DNA of 64,000 nt from JAIEPX01 sp963725255 (GTDB lineage: Bacteria > Pseudomonadota > Gammaproteobacteria > JAIEPX01), in NCBI GenBank assembly GCA_963725255.1, contig CAVRXV010000005.1, positions 451,784-515,783 on the forward strand. The letters run 5' to 3'. The notes beneath the pieces were generated by a model. The model ran no database searches, was not told the origin of the DNA, and worked only from the letters and a program-made list of their open reading frames with translations. Of this stretch, positions 29,675 through 37,369 are shown one piece after another (the first letter of the stretch is position 1; every line of letters begins with the position of its first letter). The position numbers and the translations under genes were made by a program.

Positions 29675-30988
29675 ATGTCAAACAATGAAAATCAACAATC
29701 TTCCTCGCGTTTACCACGTCGACTATTACCTTGGATGATTTGGGGAATTGGAACAGCCTTTGTACTTTTTCAATTTTTACTCCAACTGTCTTCAGGTGTT
29801 CTTGTTGAGCGATTAATGCATGATTTTGCAATGACGGCATTAAGCGCCGGAATAATGTCAGGCGCATACTATTATATTTATGTTTTATTGCAAACTCCGG
29901 CCGGAATGCTCATTGATCGTTTTGGTGCCAGAATTTTGTTAACAGTTGGCGGATTTGTGAGTGCTGCTGGGTGTACATTATTTGCAATGAGTGATCAGAT
30001 TTGGATGGCTGATGTCGCGCGTGTGATGATGGGTGGAGGCTCTTCTTTTGCTTATGTAGGTACGTTGTATTTAATTAGTAATTGGTTTCCCGCTCGCTAT
30101 TTTAGTTTGATGTTAGGGTTAAGTGATTTTGTTGCAACCATCGCTACGATTGCAGCGAATGTATATGTTGCAAAATTAATAGAAGAAGTGAGTTGGCGTA
30201 CGAGTATGGTGGGCGCTGCTATAATCGCAGCATCCATTGCAATATTTTCGTGGATAATTATTCGAAATCGTCCACAAGAAAATCAAACACCACCAAAACA
30301 ATCTGCGAAACAATTTTGGCATCACGCAGTGAGTGTATTTACAAATCCTTATTTATGGCTCAATGGAATTTTCATTGGCGTAGTGTTTGCAATTGTTTCT
30401 GTCTTTAGCGGGATGTGGGGAATTCCTTTTATTAGTCTTGTGCGAAATATTCATACATCACAAGCCACTCTTGTTGTATCGATGATTTTTGTTGGGTTAG
30501 CATTCGGCTGTCCTGTGATTGGTATGATTTATCCATTAGTGCGTGAACATTTGCGCGCAGTTTATGTGTCAGCCGCTTTAGTTTTAGGCATATTATTGAC
30601 ATGGTTAATTTATTGGCCACCCACTTCTTTAGTGCTGTATGGTGGAATTATGGCCGTAATGGGAATTTTTAGTTGCGTTTATGTATTGAGTTTTACTTAT
30701 GTAAAAGAATCAGTCGCTCCCGATGTTCAAACCACAGCGATTGGTTTTACCAATGCTTTGTGTGTGGGTACAGTGCCTCTTTTCCAACCTTTAGTCGGAT
30801 ATCTTTTACATGTTTCTGCAAACTGGCGTCATAGTGGTGCGGGATTAGAAGTGTATGATGCCGTTGATTATCAATGGGCGTTGTCAGTGTTGCCTTTGTC
30901 ATTACTGATTGCCGCTGTGATAGGCTGGTTTATTTTTTCTAAGAAAACTTCAGGAGAAGATGGCTCGGTTGCAGTGACTGCTAATTAG
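29675..30988 (+). CDS. MFS transporter (Legionella/Coxiella-type nutrient carrier)
   Basis: Twelve-segment major facilitator of 437 residues: PWMIWGIGTAFVLFQFLLQL as first helix, the loop-2/3 motif GMLIDRFGARILL, and symmetric halves separated by a hydrophilic stretch (NRPQENQTPPKQSAKQ). The opening resembles the many MFS proteins of Legionella and Coxiella, including Pht-type phagosomal nutrient carriers, but the substrate is unknown. ATG 29675 is preferred to 29639 because it gives the usual short polar N-terminus. The stop TAG lies inside a REP half-site shared with the convergent hipA gene. Confidence 0.82.
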   Translation: MSNNENQQSSSRLPRRLLPWMIWGIGTAFVLFQFLLQLSSGVLVERLMHDFAMTALSAGIMSGAYYYIYVLLQTPAGMLIDRFGARILLTVGGFVSAAGCTLFAMSDQIWMADVARVMMGGGSSFAYVGTLYLISNWFPARYFSLMLGLSDFVATIATIAANVYVAKLIEEVSWRTSMVGAAIIAASIAIFSWIIIRNRPQENQTPPKQSAKQFWHHAVSVFTNPYLWLNGIFIGVVFAIVSVFSGMWGIPFISLVRNIHTSQATLVVSMIFVGLAFGCPVIGMIYPLVREHLRAVYVSAALVLGILLTWLIYWPPTSLVLYGGIMAVMGIFSCVYVLSFTYVKESVAPDVQTTAIGFTNALCVGTVPLFQPLVGYLLHVSANWRHSGAGLEVYDAVDYQWALSVLPLSLLIAAVIGWFIFSKKTSGEDGSVAVTAN

Positions 30989-31000
30989 ACCTGACCCCTT
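30985..31000 (-). repeat. REP half-site at convergent gene ends
   Basis: On the minus strand AAGGGGTCAGGTCTAA, the outer end of the REP family. It holds the stop codons of both the MFS gene (plus strand) and hipA (minus strand). Confidence 0.55.
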
Positions 31001-32274
31001 ACTCTTTCAGCAATTCTAAATGCTCTAGCCATGCGATCTTGCTCTTTATTGGATAGGCCTATTTTTTTTGCAGTCTTACGCCAATTTTTAACAACGCTAA
31101 TAATTTCTTGGATGATTTTATCAGCTTTTTTATTATCTATCCTAAAGTATTTAGCCACTTCTTTAGCGAGTGACAAATCTTGTGAATTATCCGTTTCTGA
31201 AATATTGAGTTTAAGACCATCACCAGTTGATACTGGATTAATGTCAAATGCGGGTGATAATATCCAGCCATTGGGTTGTAAAATAAATCCATGATTTCTT
31301 AAATGATCATCAACATTAGAAATACAAATAAAAAAAACAATTCTACGCCAAAGCTGTTCTAAATCTTCTTCAGGTTTTGCTCCTTGTTTTTTTATCAAAT
31401 CCACAAGCTCTAAATAACTAGTTCCTGTAGATGCGTCATCACCATCAGAACGCTGAAGCAATGTCATTGCAGAAGCATAATGAATACGCTCTCCTGAATC
31501 AGTACGATCAAATCGTTTAGTAATGAATGTATGATGTGAACTATTATAGCGCTCCACTTTTGCTTCAGACATATTTATTTGAGCTTTTCTTGCAAGCAAA
31601 TAGACAACCATTTCCCAAGCACCAATATCAATGGCATCATTTCCACTGGGAAACTTTGCAATCCACAAATGTTTATGCTCATCTAGTACATCAGCTTTGG
31701 GTCGAGCACCACCTAAAGATCCACCTGGAGCAATTAACATCTGTACCCATTTTGAATAATTTGGTTTTTTGTCTGAATTATCTTTTTCAAGTTCTAAACA
31801 AGCATGTTCCAATTCACGTAATGAAGTCCATGGAGGAGAAGCCAAAGCTTTATTGTAATCAAGAAAATTTTTTGATGTTTCTGTACGGAATCTAAGCGCA
31901 CCCATACGATGCTCATCATACACTCCCAAGAGATAATCAGACTCTAACAAAGTCCGCTCTTTGCGTTTTTCTTCGCGGGCTAATATTGCTTCACGACGAT
32001 CCATAAGAATACGTCCCCATCGATCAGGTGATGAATCTAGAAATACGCCAAAATTATTTTGATTTACAGGTGCATATTGACGTCCAGAAAATAACTGAAG
32101 TGATGGATCCATTGCGATATTTTGATTATTTTTTAGCCACGCTTCATTATATTCAAAAGAAAATATTTCTTTGCCTCGACTAGGAGTAACATGTAAAACA
32201 CCCATCAAAGTTGGTTGTGGCAATCCTAACCAGTGAGCATAAACGTGAATGTTTCTTTCTTTGCTTTTATTCAT
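30985..32274 (-). CDS. hipA: HipA-family serine/threonine kinase toxin
   Basis: Toxin of a HipBA type II module; HipA kinases phosphorylate aminoacyl-tRNA synthetases (GltX in E. coli) and cause growth arrest. The protein has the N-terminal subdomain (GVFLDSSPDRWGRILM), the ATP/activation region (APGGSLGGARPKADV, WIAKFPS), ITKRFDR, the catalytic loop ICISNVDDHLRNHGF and the metal-binding SPAFDINP. 429 residues, all key residues kept, so it should be active. The start overlaps hipB by 8 bases, giving coupled translation. The last four residues and stop (RGQV-stop) come from a REP half-site. Confidence 0.93.
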   Translation of the reverse strand: MNKSKERNIHVYAHWLGLPQPTLMGVLHVTPSRGKEIFSFEYNEAWLKNNQNIAMDPSLQLFSGRQYAPVNQNNFGVFLDSSPDRWGRILMDRREAILAREEKRKERTLLESDYLLGVYDEHRMGALRFRTETSKNFLDYNKALASPPWTSLRELEHACLELEKDNSDKKPNYSKWVQMLIAPGGSLGGARPKADVLDEHKHLWIAKFPSGNDAIDIGAWEMVVYLLARKAQINMSEAKVERYNSSHHTFITKRFDRTDSGERIHYASAMTLLQRSDGDDASTGTSYLELVDLIKKQGAKPEEDLEQLWRRIVFFICISNVDDHLRNHGFILQPNGWILSPAFDINPVSTGDGLKLNISETDNSQDLSLAKEVAKYFRIDNKKADKIIQEIISVVKNWRKTAKKIGLSNKEQDRMARAFRIAERVRGQV

Positions 32275-32623
32275 TTGTCTTCTTCTTTTCTTTTGCAGTA
32301 TTCAAACTGGGTTTTAATCGTGGAGCACGAGCTTTAGTTGGCAAACCTGCATCTTGAAGCTTTCGACCTAATTCATCATCTCTTGCAATCGTTTCTAGGT
32401 CTTTTTCAAGACCCAATGAAAATAGCACATTAGCGAAAGCGCTCAGTGTTACACTTGAATCACCTCGTTCAATTGCGCGCAAAGTATTTCGCGAAATTCC
32501 CGCTCTTTGAGCCACAATTGAAGCAGAAAATCTTCGACGCAAGCGTGCAAGACGAATGTTTTCCCCTAATTGAGAAAACAAGCGCTCTAAAGACGGAGAC
32601 GTAACAATTTTCTTTCTGCCCAT
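32267..32623 (-). CDS. hipB: HipB-like antitoxin and repressor
   Basis: A 118-residue XRE-type DNA-binding protein that should bind HipA and repress the operon. The helix-turn-helix is NIRLARLRRRFSASIVAQRAG with SRNTLRAIERGDSSVTL following; the C-terminal tail is long and basic (KARAPRLKPSLN), longer than in E. coli HipB. The start at ATG 32623 is chosen because the codons upstream belong to the operator and the promoter predicts a short leader. An open frame reaches 32644, but that would translate the left operator arm. The stop overlaps the hipA start. Confidence 0.9.
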   Translation of the reverse strand: MGRKKIVTSPSLERLFSQLGENIRLARLRRRFSASIVAQRAGISRNTLRAIERGDSSVTLSAFANVLFSLGLEKDLETIARDDELGRKLQDAGLPTKARAPRLKPSLNTAKEKKKTNE

Positions 32624-32703
32624 AATGCTCAATACCTTAACCAATTAGATTAATAAATGATCATAGTATTGAGCATTATAGCGCATAATCAAACGCTTTG
32701 CAA
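32622..32703 (-). promoter_or_regulatory. hipBA promoter with paired operators
   Basis: ATAATGCTCAATAC at 32622-32635 and its exact complement at 32666-32679 form a 14-base inverted repeat with centres 44 bases apart, about four helix turns. On the minus strand a perfect -10 TATAAT (32675-32680) lies 17 bases from -35 TTGCAA (32698-32703). One arm covers the -10 box and the other overlaps the hipB start codon. This layout fits HipB binding two sites cooperatively, with the kinase bridging, as known in the family. Confidence 0.8.
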
Positions 32704-32714
32704 GATAGAAGAAA

Positions 32715-32779
32715 GGGGGCAGATCTAAGCGTGATGGGTTCTGTGAGAACCCATCACGCTTAGATCAGATCTTACCCCT
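32715..32779. repeat. REP-like palindrome upstream of hipBA
   Basis: Outer ends GGGGCAGATCTAAG and CTTAGATCAGATCTTACCCC, inner arms CGTGATGGGTTCT and AGAACCCATCACG around GTG. Same family as 34102-34161. Confidence 0.7.
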
Positions 32780-32944
32780 TTTCCCTTCTTCTTTTCTAGC
32801 AGTTGAGAATTAATCGAATGGGTCAAAGATTGCTCGCCGGTGTCACACATCATCCCCATGTACTAGGATAGATCTTCTCATTGTCAGGTGTATTATCACG
32901 ATAATAATATTTTTGAGAGTTAAAATGATTAAAAACATAAATAA

Positions 32945-33082
32945 CTCGCACCATTGGTGCGAGAAATTGGATGGAGCCATAATCTGATCATTATGGAGAA
33001 ATGTAAAGATGATCTGGAACGTGAGTTCTATATTCGGATGACTCGCAAACATGGCTGGACAAAAAATGTGTATCGAAACGAT
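32945..33082 (+). pseudogene. Remnant of DUF1016 (YhcG-type PDDEXK nuclease) gene
   Basis: An uninterrupted but start-less stretch reads LAPLVREIGWSHNLIIMEKC then KDDLEREFYIRMTRKHGWTK, the hallmark of DUF1016-N in YhcG-type nuclease proteins (W-SHN-LI-EK, FYIRMTRK-GWTKNV). Only about 45 of some 350 residues survive; TAA at 32942 closes the left end and a REP palindrome replaces the continuation at 33083. These proteins are linked to DNA recombination, repair and restriction-type loci. It marks an accessory gene lost from the hipBA neighbourhood. Confidence 0.72.
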
Positions 33083-33126
33083 GGGGTCAGGTCTAACATT
33101 GAAACCAGGTTTCAATGTTAGACCCC
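33083..33126. repeat. REP-like palindrome truncating DUF1016 remnant
   Basis: GGGGTCAGGTCTAACATTGA with AACC pairs with GGTTTCAATGTTAGAC-CCC; the right arm lacks four bases (TCAG). The DUF1016 homology stops exactly here. Confidence 0.65.
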
Positions 33127-33190
33127 TCGGTGCTTCTCTATAAATTATTTAAAGACGCGACCCTCGGCTTTTTTATATGGTAAATAGGCG

Positions 33191-33793
33191 TTAACGAGGA
33201 GTTGGTTTCAATGTGGCAATGATATTCATCAATTCCGTCAATTTTTCTGTACCCGCATCATTGCTTAGACCTTCAGTTTTAACCAGGCCATTTATCAGAT
33301 AAAGATTAGACTTATCAACCATAGTCAAGATTCGAAAACGAAAATTGTTAGTTGAAAAATCGTAAACCATAAATTGATGATTATTCAATTTAATTTTCTG
33401 TATTTTTTTCTCTACTTCCATGATTGAGTCGATCTCATTAGGCAGTGGATTCACGCCAAGTGATTTCTTAGTGTTATGCGCCACTCCCGCGATGAAATGT
33501 ATTTGATTCATAGTAAGGTCGACTTTCTTATTCCGAACTTTCGCTAATGGTGACACTGCTATATAAAATGCGGTTAGCTGCCCATTTTCACTGATTTCCT
33601 GATATTGTCTAACCATCAGTAGTTCATTTTTTTGTGGCTTAGGTATTTGCACCGGAATTATTCGCATGACCCTTGGCAATTTAATCTGGTAAAAATTTGT
33701 AGTTTCTAGTACTTCACTGCTCTGACTATATGCACTAATGCAAAATATTTGAACAAGTGCCAGCATAAATACTGTAAAAATAATTTTTTTCAT
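33191..33793 (-). CDS. Secreted/periplasmic hypothetical protein
   Basis: A 200-residue protein with a Sec signal peptide (MKKIIFTVFMLALVQIFCIS, cleavage probably after AYS). The mature part is a mixed alpha/beta domain with basic, Ile-rich segments such as FYQIKLPRVMRIIPVQIPK and FRFRILTMVDKSNLYLINGL, without a known motif. Its start overlaps the stop of the upstream small membrane gene by four bases (ATGA), so the two are translationally coupled and probably work together at the envelope. Function unknown. Confidence 0.7.
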   Translation of the reverse strand: MKKIIFTVFMLALVQIFCISAYSQSSEVLETTNFYQIKLPRVMRIIPVQIPKPQKNELLMVRQYQEISENGQLTAFYIAVSPLAKVRNKKVDLTMNQIHFIAGVAHNTKKSLGVNPLPNEIDSIMEVEKKIQKIKLNNHQFMVYDFSTNNFRFRILTMVDKSNLYLINGLVKTEGLSNDAGTEKLTELMNIIATLKPTPR

Positions 33794-34035
33794 TCCACGC
33801 TTTCTTGCGAAATTTTACTTAAGCTCTTTTTTGCCTTTGATGATTTCAATAGCATTTTAACGCCAATATAAAGCATTACCAGACCAAACAAGGCGCCAAG
33901 AAAAGTGCCCGCATTATATGAAGTGAAACCATAGACGTGAATTTTATCTAATATTGTCGGGTGAACAATAAAGCTCTTAATTAAGATACCGCCACCATAA
34001 AGAGTGAACAGCAAACCGACAATAAAATTAGTCAT
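33790..34035 (-). CDS. Small two-segment membrane protein
   Basis: An 81-residue protein with two membrane helices (FIVGLLFTLYGGGILIKSF and FLGALFGLVMLYIGVKMLL) and a basic C-terminal tail. ATG 34035 is preferred over the upstream start at 34056 because TTAGGAGC is spaced eight bases from it. It is coupled through an ATGA overlap to the secreted protein downstream. No family recognised. Confidence 0.65.
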   Translation of the reverse strand: MTNFIVGLLFTLYGGGILIKSFIVHPTILDKIHVYGFTSYNAGTFLGALFGLVMLYIGVKMLLKSSKAKKSLSKISQESVE

Positions 34036-34101
34036 CACTAAAGCTCCTAAAAACACTAATCATAGTGATCATACATACCATACTATTTGATGTCAAATAA
34101 A

Positions 34102-34161
34102 GGGTGTCAGATCTAAGTTTGAAGTATTCTCACAGAACCCATCAAATTTAGATCTGACCCC
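34102..34161. repeat. REP-like palindrome at thpR 3' end
   Basis: Arms GTGTCAGATCTAAGTTTGA and TCAAATTTAGATCTGACCCC around a non-paired centre that still contains TCTCACAGAACCCATC, the inner sequence of the copy at 32715-32779. The right end supplies the last codons of thpR (Arg-Gly-Gln-Ile-stop). Confidence 0.7.
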
Positions 34162-34702
34162 TTTCTAGTTCAAATGTTTTTAATGGAGTATAATCGCTTC
34201 CTGATTCGGTCGGTACGCTTTTAAAAAGAACAACACGAGTAGCGATATCGTCTATTTTTTTGACAGGGTTGAAATTAAAATCTTCAGTGTAAGTAGTTTC
34301 CCTAAATCGACCTAATGTGATGTGAGCTACAAAAGGACGTTTTTCTAATTTAATTCCTTCAGATGAGAGCGTTTGATTTAGCGTTCTCACAAGATTGGCA
34401 AGTTCTAAATTTAGATGAACAGCGAGAGCTATTATATGGGGTCTTTTTGCTGGGAATAAGATTAATTTTCGAGTGGAAATTGTGATCGCTTTACATGTTT
34501 TTAATTGTTCTTGCAGTAAGGAATTTATTGTATTCAGTTGCTGTTCATCGATTTTTTCTAGAAATCGTAGTGTGATATGTAAATGATCAGACGCAGTCCA
34601 GCGAATATCTTTAAATTGATATTGATGTTTTAGGTCTTTAATAGTATTCAAGCAATGCTCATGAATTAATGGTGGTAATGTAAGAGCATAAAAAACACGC
34701 AT
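34148..34702 (-). CDS. thpR: RNA 2',3'-cyclic phosphodiesterase (2'-5' RNA ligase family)
   Basis: LigT/ThpR-type 2H phosphoesterase of 184 residues that opens 2',3'-cyclic phosphates on RNA. Both catalytic HxT motifs are present: ASDHLHITLRFLEK and RPFVAHITLGRFRE. The N-terminus MRVFYALTLPP is typical. ATG 34702 follows AAGGA; the open frame begins earlier at 34732 inside epmA. It ends inside a REP palindrome, so the last four residues (RGQI) are not part of the ancestral protein. Lies 16 bases downstream of epmA, likely co-transcribed. Confidence 0.9.
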   Translation of the reverse strand: MRVFYALTLPPLIHEHCLNTIKDLKHQYQFKDIRWTASDHLHITLRFLEKIDEQQLNTINSLLQEQLKTCKAITISTRKLILFPAKRPHIIALAVHLNLELANLVRTLNQTLSSEGIKLEKRPFVAHITLGRFRETTYTEDFNFNPVKKIDDIATRVVLFKSVPTESGSDYTPLKTFELERGQI

Positions 34703-34718
34703 GGTTAATCCTTCAAAA

Positions 34719-35705
34719 TTATACTCTATCAAAAGGAAAAGGAATCACTTCATTAATGTGGTTTGCATTTGTGGCTAACATAATCAGACGATCGACGCCT
34801 AATGCAACGCCCGCACATTCAGGCATGCCATGGGCTAAAGCAGCGAGTAGATTTTCATCGATGGGTAATTCCGGTAGGTGCATTTTTTTTCGTTGACTAT
34901 TGTCGGCATTGATTCGATGACGTTGTTCTTTGTTGTCTGTTAATTCATGATACCCATTCGCTAATTCTATACCCTGAATATACACTTCAAAACGTTCTCC
35001 AACGGGATGACCTTCTTCATTTCGAATTTTTGCAAGTGCTGCTTGAGAGGCAGGAAAATTGTAAATGAAATGAGGTTGGGTGATGCCAAGCTGAGGTTCG
35101 ATCAGGTGACTCATTAATAATTGCAACCAAGTATCGTGATCGTCATCAAGATTGGGTGCGTTGATGTTGTTGTTTTGTGCTGCATTTTTTAATTCAGAAA
35201 GAGATACTATGAAAGGATCAATGTTTAAAATTTGACGAAATAGATCACGATAAGTTATACGGATTGCTTTTTCGCTATTCAAAATTCGTTGGAATAATTC
35301 ATCCATTTCATCCATCAATTGATGGTGATCAAATCCAATTCTATACCATTCAAGCATGGTGAATTCTAAATTATGGTAACGACCACTTTCGTCACCGCGA
35401 AAAACTTTCGCAAGAGAATAAATAGAGCCTATTCCACTGGCTAACAATCTTTTCATCGGAAATTCGGGTGATGTTTGTAAAAAACCGATTTCATGATTAA
35501 CGAGAGGGACTCGAATGCTCGATAGATGGGGATCGGTAGCTGTTACTCGACAAAGTAGAGGAGTATCCACTTCTAAAACATTGCGTTCAGAAAAAAACGA
35601 TCGAATATCAGCAATAATTTTCGCTCTTGCACGTAATTGTGGAATTGAGGCAGTAGGGCGCCACGTTTGTTGGTAATCAACCGGTGGGTTTATTGTTGAG
35701 TGCAT
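34719..35705 (-). CDS. epmA: EF-P (R)-beta-lysine ligase
   Basis: Class II lysyl-tRNA-synthetase-like enzyme (EpmA/PoxA/GenX) that attaches beta-lysine to the conserved lysine of elongation factor P. No anticodon-binding domain; 328 residues as in E. coli. Class II motifs are clear: VDTPLLCRVTATDPHLSS, QTSPEFPMKRLL, AKVFRGDESGRYHNLEFTML and ECAGVALGVDRLIML. It lies 12 bases downstream of efp in the same direction, with epmB divergent, so substrate protein and both modifying enzymes are clustered. Confidence 0.96.
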   Translation of the reverse strand: MHSTINPPVDYQQTWRPTASIPQLRARAKIIADIRSFFSERNVLEVDTPLLCRVTATDPHLSSIRVPLVNHEIGFLQTSPEFPMKRLLASGIGSIYSLAKVFRGDESGRYHNLEFTMLEWYRIGFDHHQLMDEMDELFQRILNSEKAIRITYRDLFRQILNIDPFIVSLSELKNAAQNNNINAPNLDDDHDTWLQLLMSHLIEPQLGITQPHFIYNFPASQAALAKIRNEEGHPVGERFEVYIQGIELANGYHELTDNKEQRHRINADNSQRKKMHLPELPIDENLLAALAHGMPECAGVALGVDRLIMLATNANHINEVIPFPFDRV

Positions 35706-35717
35706 AGGATTGTTAAA

Positions 35718-36287
35718 TTATTCTTTCGCACGAGAAACATATGTCCCGGTACGAGTATCAATTTTTAAAACATCACCGATATTAATGAATAATGGAACTC
35801 GGATAACTGCACCTGTTTCAAGTGTTGCGGCCTTATTGCCTCCACTCACGGTATCGCCTCGAACACCAGGATCTGTTTCGGTGACTGTGAGATTCACAAA
35901 ATTAGGTGGAGCGACGTTTAAGGGAACCCCGTTCCACATTGTGATGATGCAAGAATCTTGTTCTTTGAGCCATTGTGCGGCATCGCCCACTGCTGACACA
36001 AGGATTTCATGTTGTTCGAAGCTCGCTGGCGACATAAAATGAAGGCGATCTCCATCAGAATATAGGAACTGCATATCCATTTCGACAACATCCGCTGTTT
36101 CGAGGGTGTCCCCCGATTTGAAGGTTTTTTCGAGGACACGGCCCGTTTTTAAATTACGCATTCTGACTCGGTTGAAGGCTTGCCCTTTACCGGGTTTTAC
36201 AAATTCATTTTCAATGATGCTATACGGATCGCTCTCGAGGATTACCTTGAGGCCCGATTTAAAATCATTTGTGCTGACCATTCCCAT
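35718..36287 (-). CDS. efp: Elongation factor P
   Basis: Three-domain, 189-residue translation factor that rescues ribosomes at polyproline stretches. The modification site is the lysine in NEFVKPGKGQAFNRVR; domains II and III follow (FMSPASFEQHEI, NFVNLTVTETDPGVRG, and the C-terminal GDVLKIDTRTGTYVSRAKE). AAGGCG is spaced well from ATG 36287; ATG 36281 is an alternative. Adjacent epmA and divergent epmB indicate that this EF-P carries the beta-lysyl modification. EpmC is not in the window. Confidence 0.97.
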   Translation of the reverse strand: MGMVSTNDFKSGLKVILESDPYSIIENEFVKPGKGQAFNRVRMRNLKTGRVLEKTFKSGDTLETADVVEMDMQFLYSDGDRLHFMSPASFEQHEILVSAVGDAAQWLKEQDSCIITMWNGVPLNVAPPNFVNLTVTETDPGVRGDTVSGGNKAATLETGAVIRVPLFINIGDVLKIDTRTGTYVSRAKE

Positions 36288-36346
36288 GTTGATTCGCCTT
36301 ATTAAACAGACTAATATGAAGCTGCTAAAATAACAGAGCGGTCAGT

Positions 36347-37369
36347 ATGAATCAACAACGATTAGTGAAAGAGCCAACGCCAGACTGGCAGCAAAGTTTG
36401 GCTGATCTGATCACAAATCCCAAAACATTACTGGAATTGCTTCATCTTAAGCCCGAGCAAGTGGGTTTGTGCTCATCTAATAGTTTGTCTTTTCCGCTTC
36501 GAGTGCCTCGTGAATATGTTGCTCGAATGCGCGTAGGTGATCCACAAGATCCATTATTACTGCAGATTTTGCCTACGAAACAAGAATTATTAGCCATGCC
36601 AGGCTATAGTCATGATCCGTTGCAAGAACAACAGGCCAATAAACTGCCAGGATTAATTCATAAATATCGCGGACGAGTTTTATTGACGGTTACAGGGACT
36701 TGTGCGATCAATTGTCGCTATTGTTTTAGGCAAAATTTTTCTTATGAAGAAAATAATCCAGGTCGTGCAGGTTGGCAAAAAATTGTTGATTATGTTGCAG
36801 CAGATCCTAGCATTAATGAAATAATTTTTAGCGGCGGAGATCCGTTGATTGCAAAAGATAATTTACTTGCGCAAATTATTCAGCAATTTTCAGTCTTGCC
36901 ACAAATTAAGCGTTTAAGAATTCATACACGTTTACCGATTGTAATCCCTCAACGAGTCACAGAAGAATTGACAGCACTATTAATAAAATCAGGATTGCAA
37001 ATAATTGTTGTGGTTCATGCGAATCATCCGAATGAAATAGATGCTTCGGTTGAAGAGTCCATGCAATTGATGCGGAACGCTGGGATCACTGTTCTTAATC
37101 AAGCGGTGCTATTAAAAAATATCAATGATGATGCGTTAGTGTTGGCCGAACTGAGCGAAAAATTATTTGCCTGTGGTTGCTTGCCTTACTATTTACATGC
37201 GCTCGATAAAGTTGTGGGTAGTGCACATTTTGATGTGGAGATTTCTCGAGCGCGAGAAATTCATTGGCAGCTTTCACAAATATTGCCGGGTTATTTAGTG
37301 CCAAAATTAGTCAAAGAGGTACCCGGTGTATTAAGTAAAGTGCCGATTGATTTAGAAATAAAGTACTAA
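36347..37369 (+). CDS. epmB: EF-P (S)-lysine 2,3-aminomutase
   Basis: Radical SAM enzyme (EpmB/YjeK) converting alpha-lysine to (R)-beta-lysine for EF-P modification. The iron-sulfur cluster motif is TGTCAINCRYCFRQNF (CxxxCxxC), followed by IIFSGGDPLI and RLRIHTRLPIVIP; the pyridoxal-phosphate lysine is expected near the C-terminus (KLVKEVPGVLSK). 340 residues, normal size, with the short N-terminus that separates it from catabolic aminomutases. Divergent from efp; its 3' end overlaps the convergent HAD-type gene by four bases. Confidence 0.96.
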   Translation: MNQQRLVKEPTPDWQQSLADLITNPKTLLELLHLKPEQVGLCSSNSLSFPLRVPREYVARMRVGDPQDPLLLQILPTKQELLAMPGYSHDPLQEQQANKLPGLIHKYRGRVLLTVTGTCAINCRYCFRQNFSYEENNPGRAGWQKIVDYVAADPSINEIIFSGGDPLIAKDNLLAQIIQQFSVLPQIKRLRIHTRLPIVIPQRVTEELTALLIKSGLQIIVVVHANHPNEIDASVEESMQLMRNAGITVLNQAVLLKNINDDALVLAELSEKLFACGCLPYYLHALDKVVGSAHFDVEISRAREIHWQLSQILPGYLVPKLVKEVPGVLSKVPIDLEIKY

